Notes under the pieces: model-generated
Databases searched by the model: none
The model's input: only the letters and a program-made list of their open reading frames with translations
What the model was told of the DNA's origin: nothing
Position numbers and translations under genes: made by a program
Shown here: positions 56,780 through 64,000 of the stretch, piece after piece
Position numbering within the stretch: position 1 is the first letter of the stretch
Layout: every line of letters starts with the position of its first letter
Source: Lithodes maja
Taxonomy: Eukaryota > Arthropoda > Malacostraca > Decapoda > Lithodidae
NCBI GenBank assembly: GCA_037953745.1
Contig: JBAKBP010004414.1
Coordinates: 62,001-126,000 of the forward strand
Length of the DNA stretch: 64,000 nt
Reading direction: 5' to 3'

Positions 56780-58482
56780 CAGGGTGTAAATCGAGGCCGA
56801 TTATCGGAATGCTACTCAACTTCAACTTCACAATTAGTGCTACCGACAAAAACAAAAGTTCGTTCGTCGTTTTGGATCGTTCTACAGTCACAAGGAAATG
56901 AAGGAATCAGGCCTCAATTTAGTCAAATACTTAATTTCTCATATAGCATAAGCCATAATATCCTACAATATAGGTAGCAAAATTCTAATGGTAGTTTTGG
57001 GTTCCTATCATCATATGCTTCATTTCTATATACTTTTTGCTGCGGCTGCAGCAGTGCCGGCACTGCTGCAGCCGCAGCACAGCGCCAGTGCTGAACTGCT
57101 GATGCGGCTGCCACATTGGCCCACTGGCTGCTGGCCCAGCAGCCAGTGCCCACTGCCCAGTGGGCCACAGTGGCAATGCCAAAGCAACCAGACTGCGGCG
57201 GGCAATGCCAAAGCAACCAGGCTGCAGCACTCACAAGTCACAATGTGACAATCATGTCAGAGTCCAGACACACTACACACTGTCACAGTCACACACTGTC
57301 ACAGTGTTCGCAACTTCGCGTCACTCGAGTTATGTTACTAGGTTGGCTAGGTTATCAGGGGCCCAGGGGCAGGCCGCAGGGGCGGCCCCGGGGCAGGCCC
57401 CCCGGCAGGGGGCAGGGGCGCCGCAGGTCCACACAGTCCCACACTCTGAGTCACTGCAGAGTCAGACTGTCACTTGACTGGCACTGCAGAGTGCAGTGAC
57501 TGCACTATCAGTCTATCAGTGACAGTGTCAGTGAGTCTCACTGACTCAGTCAGTCTATCAGTGCTCCTGTGCTCGTGACTCGTCACTGTGTCAGACTGAA
57601 TGTTTTGAAACTAAAGCCTTCTGATAAAGTGCCTGATTATCCTGATATTATATAGCCTAGGCCCTAGCGGCCCTAGCCTAGGCCCTAGGGGCTAGCCGCT
57701 AGGCCCATTATGAGATAACGACTTAAACCGTAAACGACTTCGGACTTAATGAGTGGCTGCATGGCATGATGGCAGCATGGCTAGGCCAGGCTAGGCTGCA
57801 CTCGGTGCAATGGCGGCACCGTGGCACTCGTGGCTGCGTGGCACGGTCTGTCACTGTGGCACTGTGGCAGCAGCACTGGTGCTGACCGTGCCGGCGTCAC
57901 GCGTGCTGTGCCGCGGCTGCAGCAGTGCCGGCACAGTCGTCACTGCTGCAGCCGCAGCACAGCGCCAGTGCTGATGCGGCTGCCACATTGGCCCACTGGG
58001 CAGCGGGCAGCCGGGCACTGCACTGGCCAGCCGCGGCCCGCCCAGGGTGTAAAACGAGGCCGATTATCGTAATGCTACTCAACTTCGCTTTACAATTAAT
58101 GCTACCCATAACAGAAAATATTCGTTCGTTGAATTGACGGTTGATTAATAGATAGGTTAATCAATTTCTCAGATAATAAGATTATCTGAAAAGACTGATT
58201 AGTATTAACACAAAATAGGCCTACACAAAATATATTTAGCCTAGGCCTGACTGACAGTTACAAAGTACGGTATTATTGCCATTTTGGTTCCACAGCCTGC
58301 AAGATGGTGCCATCATGGCAGCCAATTGTCTAAATGGCCACCATCCCACCTAGACCCATTATTCGATAAAATTGAAATCTGCATATTTAGCCTAGGCGCT
58401 CGTCATTCGTCCGCGCATTAATGCTACTGGATTCAGGAAAATAGTGCTACTCAACTCAAGAGTTATTTGCTTTGACACCCTG
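56780..58482. mobile_element. Non-autonomous hAT-like transposon with a GC-rich core
   Basis: The ends CAGGGTGT and ACACCCTG are inverted, and the element is flanked by a perfect 8-bp duplication TCTTTAGG (56772-56779 and 58483-58490). Both features are diagnostic of the hAT superfamily. Subterminal TGCTACTCAACT-type words recur in both orientations near the ends. The 1703-bp interior has no transposase frame. It contains a GC-rich island (57038-58045) of repeated CTGCAGC, CAGTG and GGCCC words and internal duplications. Mobilisation would need a transposase supplied elsewhere. Confidence 0.85.
57038..57079. repeat. 42-bp perfect palindrome in the hAT core
   Basis: TGCTGCGGCTGCAGCAGTGCC is followed at once by its exact reverse complement. 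A second version at about 57912-57960 is interrupted by a short insertion (CGGCACAGTCGT). The same GC-rich words follow both (CAGCGCCAGTGCTGA, GCGGCTGCCACATTGGCCC). Confidence 0.9.
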
Positions 58483-58490
58483 TCTTTAGG

Positions 58491-59113
58491 CCTAGAGCTA
58501 TCGATGACTGAAAGTACCGTATTGACAACCTTGTTACGAAAAAAACATTTTAGTAGGCCTAGGCCTACCATACTTTTTTATTAGGTTTTGGCGAGGGTTA
58601 AAACAAATTTTCTTATGATCTTTAGAGCATATAGATTCATTATTTATCTTCAAATAGGCCTATATTAACAAAATTTGTGGTATTAAAATAACATTAAACC
58701 AAGTTTTTATAAGGGTTGTGTACATCAATAATTATATCACACACGGAATCTGTAAGGCCTATAGACATCATTCATGTATAGGCCTAGGACTACACACGTT
58801 ACTGTGCTCTATAATCTAAGGATTTATAGGCCTAGCCTTAAAACTAGCTGGCTGAAGGCTATCGGAGACTGGCAAGGGAGATTTGCGTGAAATGATAAGT
58901 TATAACTTAGGCTATCAGTTATCAGTTTATTCCAGTTCCAATAATATTCGGTTCTTCCCCAGTCCTGCCATATTGCTGAATGTTCGTGTAGACAGTAGTT
59001 GTAATAGCATTTGTGTGTGCTTTAAACTGTCATAGACTTTAGTAGTGTTTACATATATAAGGCCAAAATCACCTAGATATTGAAAACTATTGCCTGACCA
59101 GTGATTAGTGATA
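58491..59113. other. Non-coding, TAGGCCTA-rich stretch
   Basis: It begins with a second copy of the 56.67-56.78 kb arm end (TACCGTATTGACAACCTTGTTACGAA at about 58515). It contains many TAGGCCTA words. No gene is seen. Confidence 0.5.
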
Positions 59114-59140
59114 TTCGTATGTATCTATCTATCTATCTAT

Positions 59141-59739
59141 CTATTGCCTGACGCCGTGATCCCCGAAGGGGTGGCCACGAACGAACCGCCCCCATGCACC
59201 TCTGTCCCCAGTCAGTCGACGCCCCTCCCCCCAACCAGCACCGCCTTCATTCATGTAGTTCCTCACTCCATCCTTCCACCTCATATTCGGTCTACCTCTC
59301 CCCCTCTGTCCCTCCACCTCGCTCTCGTACACCCTCTTAGTCATTCTCTCGCTTTCCATACGTTCCATATGGCCGAACCATCTCAAGTTGTTCCTTTTCA
59401 CACTTTCCAGCACATCTACCTCCACACCACACCTCCTTCTTACTTCCTCATTAGTCTGTCTATCCCTCCATGTAATTCCGCACGCACTCCTTAAGTAATT
59501 CATTTCCACTGCTCTCACTCTTGGTCTGAGTCTCTCAACCAACGTCCATGCTTCGCTTCCGTAAGTCAGTGTCGGGATTACCACACTGTCATGCAAGGAC
59601 TTCTTCACTTCCATACTGACCACCCTATTTCTTGTTACTGCTTTTAGCATTCCTACAACCCTCTTCCCCTGTTGTACCCTCTCCCGCACCTCTTCATCCA
59701 TAGTCCCATCTTTACTCAACACACTGCCCAGATACTTAA
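59141..59739 (-). pseudogene. RTE-like LINE C-terminus, fragment
   Basis: Encodes the last part of the RTE-like protein (KYLGSVLSKDGTMDEEVRER to the C-terminus, including LRWFGHMERM and GRGRPNMRWKDG). Almost identical to the intact copy at 11440. The frame is ended upstream by the L2 insertion. Confidence 0.9.
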
Positions 59740-61233
59740 TAATAATAATAATAATAAGCATGTTACTTATTTCTCATAAGCGCCAATTTTTCCGAAGAAT
59801 TCACTAGCGCTCGAAAAGAGAAAGAAAAAAGAACAAAAATCAATGCATCAAAAGAAGGCTTATATACAACACACATTTAACAATCACTAGCAGTGGCAAA
59901 ATAGCCTAAACTCTATAGCCATCTGTCATGACACCTCTCTCAAGATCATAGCTTCTCTCAAAGAGAAAAGTCTTAAGTTGTCTCTTGAAGCATTCAACAG
60001 AACTCAGTTGTCTCATGGACAGCGGCAACCTGTTATACAACCTCGGAGCCATGTAGGAGAATGACCTCTCAAAGAAAGAAGACTGCTGGAAAGTCCTTGG
60101 TTCATCAAGACGAAAAGGGTCATTGTCATGACGCACAACTACACCATGGTGTGCCGGTGGGCGCCTGAGCAGCTCCGCAAGGTACCTAGGCTCACCAAAT
60201 TTGAGAACCTTAAAAGTCACCAAACACAACTTAAATTCTATTCTTGCTCTTACTGGCAGCCAGTGCAGTTCTATGTGAAGAGATGTAGTAGGAGTTCTAG
60301 GTGGAACACCAAAAATTAGTCTTGCGGCCCTGTTAAGAACAGACTGAACTTTCTTCAAAATATAATTTGGAAGACCCACCAACAGGGCATTGCAATAATC
60401 AACACGAGAGAAGACCAATGAGTGAACCAACGTCAGGAGGCAACGTCTGGTTATAAACGGCTTCACCAAATAGAGATTTCTGATGTGCAAGTAACAACTT
60501 TTAACTATCTGGTTTACATGCTCTTTGAAATCTAATCGGGAGTTCACATATACACCCAGATTTCGAACAGAGTTGGCCGGTCGCAGCTGAGATCCACCCA
60601 CATTGATGGAGAGGGCACCTACTATATCATCAGCTCTTCTATTTCCTCGGATGATGAGAATATCAGTTTTACCATCATTTAGTTTAAGTTTTCTCGCTCT
60701 CATCCACTTCTTGATATCAGACATCAACAATTCCATCTTACTCCGTATATCAACTATATTTGTGATTCTCACATAAATCTGGGTGCCATCTGCATAAAAG
60801 TGAAAGGTGACATTATGTGCACGAAGCAGAAGAGACAAACTGCTAATATAAATTATAAATAGGATAGGACCTAAAACTGATCCCTGCGGAACACCATACT
60901 GCAGGGGTGTCGAGTTCGAGACCACTTGATTTACCATCACACTCTGGGATCTACCTGACAAGTACGACCCAAGAAGCAAGAGAGCGGAGTCACGCACACC
61001 ACAATCATAAAGATCACTCAATAACAACTCGTGATCCACTGTGTCAAAAGCCGCAGAGAGATCAAGCAAGACCAATAGTGAGGCCACACCATTGCAAATG
61101 TTCTTAACTAGATCATTATGTACTCTAATCAATGCTGTTTCAGTTGAATGATGCTGTCGGTAAGCAGACTGAAAAATTGGGATAGTTTCATTCTGCTGAA
61201 GTAGTGGTTGTAATTGGTCAAGTATTGCACGCT
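59740..61233 (-). mobile_element. 5'-truncated L2-like LINE nested in the RTE fragment
   Basis: Inserted between GATACTTAA and TAAAAGAGTTG, contiguous in the intact RTE element. The left end on this map, its 3' end, is a (TAA)n-type tail. Target duplication is at most TAA. Confidence 0.85.
59906..61233 (-). pseudogene. L2-like reverse transcriptase, motif C mutated
   Basis: The frame is open from the truncation (ERAILDQLQPLLQQ) through FQSAYRQHHSTETAL, motif A LLDLSAAFDTVDHELL, motif B YGVPQGSVLGPILF, then FHFYADGTQIYV, so the catalytic YADD is YADG. The C-terminus has the L2-like LHWLPVRARIEFKLC. The frame is otherwise unbroken to 59906. Loss of the second Asp should abolish polymerase activity. 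Confidence 0.87.
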
Positions 61234-61875
61234 CTAAAAGAGTTGACGATCTCCATAGCCTGACCGTTCAGCTTCACCTCACACTCTGTGACTTCACCCC
61301 TTTCGAAGACCATAACCTTGCTCTTCCCCGTATTTACCTTCAAATTCCGTTTTTCGCACACTGTTCCAAACTCATTTACCAGACCCTGCAACTCCCATTC
61401 ATTATCACTCATCAGAACTGTATCATCCGCAAACAGCAGTATAGGTAGCTTCCACTCAATTCCCTCCCTTTTCAGCGATACACCAACATCCACTGCTCTT
61501 GATAGTATTTCTTTCATAACTCCATCCATATATACAGTAAACAACCACGGGGACATCACACACCCCTGTTTCAAACCAACATTCAGGTCAAAGAACTCGC
61601 TCTGCTCACTCTCCACACGTACTGCCGCCTTTGCACCCTCATACATGCTCTTCACTGCTTTCAGCAACTTGCCCTCTACTCCGTATATTCTAAGTACTTT
61701 CCACAAACCTTCTCTATCCACTCTGTCATAGGCCTTCTCCAAGTCCATAAAGGCAACATACACCTTTTGTTTCTTCTCCAGATACTTCTCCACAACACAA
61801 TTCAGGGTAAAAATCTGATCTACACATCCTCTTCCCTTCCTAAAGCCTCCCTGCTCGTCGCCTATCCATTTCTCC
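61234..61875 (-). pseudogene. RTE-like LINE, RT core fragment
   Basis: Encodes RT from EKWIGDEQGGFRKGRG through motif A FMDLEKAYDRVD, motif B GLKQGCVMSPWLF, motif C LFADDTVL to AMEIVNS, where the L2 element interrupts. Nearly identical to residues 647 onward of the intact protein at 11440-14613. Confidence 0.9.
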
Positions 61876-61886
61876 TTCGTATGTAT

Positions 61887-62631
61887 GCTGACCTGAAAAT
61901 ATAGTGTTAAATTTATCAGGATTATCAGGGCGGGCACGATGACCAGATTCCAGAAGTCGACCCCATTGTTTAATTGTTATGATAGGGCCCTAAGGCCCTA
62001 ATGGACTGTAAATTGTAAAATTTGTAATATCTGAATGTCAGTGTTTTAGTGTTACCGACTTACCGTACTGAGATTTTCTCATTATTTCTGGGAATCTGGT
62101 TCTGGTTACTGGTAGGCTCAGACTCTCAGAGGCCCCACCTCTTAACCCGGGAACGAGCAAGGTCCTCAATTAAGGTACTAATTATTTATAAGATGACCTT
62201 TTTTTCTAGTTATTAAAAACTTATTCTATGGTGTATTATAATTATATAATATATAGGCCTAGAAGCAATAGAACTGTTAAAATGACCTGGGAAGTGTATA
62301 TTAAACCAAATACAAAACTAAGAGCAGCTGCAGTGGGAGCCTAATTTGCTTCTATATAATTATTACTATAATAATATAATATATATATCATATATGAAAT
62401 AATATGATTATTATGATATCATACACCATAGAATAAGTTTTTAATTTTAATTGTAAATTTATAATTCATATAGGCCTAGGCCTATTATCAATTATCATAG
62501 GCCTTAGGGCTAGGCCTAATATTGTAATATATTTTGCCACTTGTTAAGTTGTTACTACACTATAGGCTAGAATGTATATGTATTTAGCCTATAGGCCTAA
62601 TCCTATTATTCCTATATTATAATATTTGGTT
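61887..62631. other. AT-rich, TAGGCCTA-rich stretch
   Basis: No coding frame. TAGGCCTA, AGGCCTAGGCC and similar words are frequent near 62460-62600. An inverted pair, AAACTTATTCTATGGTGTAT at about 62217 and ATACACCATAGAATAAGTTT at about 62420, bounds a roughly 220-bp segment that may be a MITE. Confidence 0.5.
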
Positions 62632-63191
62632 CAATGTTATTTTAATAGGCTACCACAAATTTTGTTGATATATTTGAAGATAAATATTGAATCTAGGCCT
62701 ATATGCTCTAAAGATCATTAGAAAATTTGTTTTAACCCTCAGCAAAACCTAATAAAAAAGTATGGTACTAAACTGTCTTTTTCGTAACAAGGTTGTCAAT
62801 AGCCTACGGTACTTTCCCGTTATCAATGTACAATCAAAGCTGAAAATTGCAGAGTAAACACCGTAAACTTCATGACTTTTCTTTCACCTTCGTATAATTG
62901 ACAGCCATTTTTTTTTTTTTTTTTTTACTAAGGGATTAGTACTCAACCAGCGGGGGGGTGGGAGCGGCAGCCCCCACTCATAATACTAGGTTAGGTTAGG
63001 TAAGGTTGTTAGGTTAGGCTAATGTCTTTTCAAATCACTATCTGGGGCGTGTCTCAACATCGATCGATAGGCCTAATGGGGAAAATAGGTTTTCCCGAGA
63101 TTTCTAATTAATTACAAACACTATATATTGATGCAAATAAACATTTGTTTTTATAAAAAACACTCGGAAAATTTGTGGTATTAAAATAAAA
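62632..63191. repeat. Large inverted repeat, right arm
   Basis: Reverse complement of 56300-56778 for most of its length. The inner end also matches 58610-58710, the segment right of the hAT-like element. This arm lacks the hAT-like insertion and has a poly-T run near 62910. Confidence 0.8.
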
Positions 63192-63862
63192 AAATTCCTA
63201 ATATTTTTCTATTTAATTGCTTTTAGAGTTTTAGAAGGCAGGAAATGCTGTCAGACTGTCTTGGACAGTGGACTGTGGAGTGGTCCGAGTGGACACCCTT
63301 AATTCCAAAAGTGACAAGTCCAAAACAAAATCCAGGGGGGGGCGGGGGGGGGGGGGGCCCAACCCCAATCACTTTGGCAATTAGGCACTCCAAATTCTTG
63401 TGTTTTTTTCTGTAACATTAATACAAAAAAAAAAAAAAAAAAGGGTTAGGGGAGTTTCTGTTATCATTATACAAAAAATTAATTTGCGTTATCACTCAAA
63501 AAAACAGCGTCGTTTGACACCCTGAATTATTTTAATTGCAAATGCAGGAATGAGTTGTGTTACCGGGCGTACATCGTGTAAACACGTAAGTTGATGTCAA
63601 ACAGCGTGGGTTGTGGGGGGCTGGGGGCAGGGGTGTTGGGGGCTTGGGGCGACATCCCCCACCCATAATACTAGGATAGGTTAGGTAAGGTTGTTAGGTT
63701 AGGCTAATGTCCTTTCAAAGGGGTATAGTAAACACTAGGTGACTAGGAGTACATCTAGCATGATCTAGGTTAGGTTAATGGCAAGGGATCAGGTGGTAGG
63801 TATGGGATATACACTAAGGACACTTACTTCCCTTTATTTTTGTCTATTACCCCGCCATTTCC
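63192..63862. other. Non-coding stretch with G-run and degenerate TTAGG repeats
   Basis: Contains a G-rich run (63337-63357), an A run near 63424, a GACACCCTG word at about 63517 resembling a hAT end, and a GGTTAGGTAAGG stretch near 63675-63705 that repeats part of the inverted-repeat arm. No gene seen. Confidence 0.5.
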
Positions 63863-64000
63863 CCACGCTAGCACGTACTGCCATACCCACTAAACGTCCG
63901 CCATGGCTGGGATTGAACCCAGGTCTGAGGTCAAGCAGATTCACACCAAAATTGCCGAATCACACGTGAGCGTGCTCTCCACTCGACCGCTGCGGCTTTT
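63863..64000 (-). mobile_element. tRNA-derived SINE (family 1), open at the right edge
   Basis: On the minus strand GCAGCGGTCGAGTGGAGAGC, GCTCACGTGTG, GAATCTGCTTGACC and GGGTTCAATCCCAGCC parallel the element at 15704. Here about 19 extra bases lie between the two arms. The B-box match is good. The body continues with TAGTGGGTATGG, AGTACGT and CTAGC. Confidence 0.65.

Larger units (their letters stand above)
59125..61875 (-). mobile_element. 5'-truncated RTE-like LINE, interrupted by an L2-like LINE
   Basis: Bounded by TTCGTATGTAT at 59114-59124 and 61876-61886, with the (GATA)n tail at the left. It is nearly identical to 11428-12677 of the intact element. It is truncated within RT, and the L2-like LINE at 59740-61233 splits it. 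Confidence 0.92.

Noticed and set aside
57026..58137. Several 60-130 codon frames in the GC-rich island
   Set aside because: Stops are rare there because of composition. The translations are repetitive (Trp/Cys/Ala or Gln/Ala/Pro runs) and overlap on both strands.
1..64000. CRISPR arrays, operons, ribosomal RNA genes
   Set aside because: No short regularly spaced repeats, no rRNA-like sequence and no prokaryotic gene organisation were seen.

Overview
The window reads as repeat-rich nuclear DNA of an animal, most likely an arthropod and perhaps a decapod crustacean. No spliced host gene can be recognised. Almost everything identifiable is transposable-element sequence: one LTR retrotransposon, DIRS-type tyrosine-recombinase retroelement remains, at least five LINE lineages, a hAT-type DNA transposon, MITE/foldback elements and tRNA-derived SINEs. 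The animal assignment rests on these families and on poly(A)/microsatellite LINE tails. The arthropod assignment is weaker and rests on degenerate CCTAA/TTAGG stretches and the mix of element families.

Layout. 1-4341 (minus strand) is the 5' part of a Gmr1-like Ty3/gypsy element: an LTR with a CRE-TATA-Inr promoter, a primer binding site, then one open frame running off the left edge that encodes gag (SCAN-like capsid, zinc knuckle), a DTG protease and the start of an integrase. From about 4591 to 50956 lies a head-to-tail array of an 11.6 kb unit. Copy 0 (4591-15430) carries two jockey-like LINEs in opposite orientation, one of them interrupted by an apparently intact 1057-residue RTE-like LINE, and ends at a 200-N assembly gap. 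Copy 1 (15631-29297) carries two further LINE insertions with clear target-site duplications. Copy 2 (29298-40907) is uninterrupted. Copy 3 (40908-50956) stops just before the kinase gene.

Each full unit holds, left to right, a tRNA-derived SINE, tRNA-Val-like sequence, a gag-like minus-strand frame, a complementary-repeat block, a DIRS-type tyrosine recombinase plus RNase H (decayed), a decayed RTE-like LINE, a second tRNA-derived SINE, a cluster of foldback elements, a 213-bp palindrome, and one intact intronless 303-residue protein kinase. The kinase is the only frame in the array that looks like a functional non-transposon gene.

50957-64000 is the right flank. It contains a diverged direct duplication, a decayed CR1-like LINE, a small MITE, and a large inverted repeat (arms near 56.3-56.8 and 62.6-63.2 kb). 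Into the inverted repeat have inserted a GC-rich non-autonomous hAT element with a perfect 8-bp target duplication and an RTE fragment that itself contains an L2-like LINE. A SINE runs off the right edge.

The strongest observation is that array copy 2 is a left/right hybrid: like copy 3 up to about 32.27 kb and like copy 1 after about 32.57 kb. This is the product expected from one unequal crossover between units 1 and 3. No undescribed cellular defence or metabolic system is visible; the most novel items are the amplified kinase-bearing unit, the RNase H-recombinase fusion frame and the hAT element with its palindromic GC-rich core.
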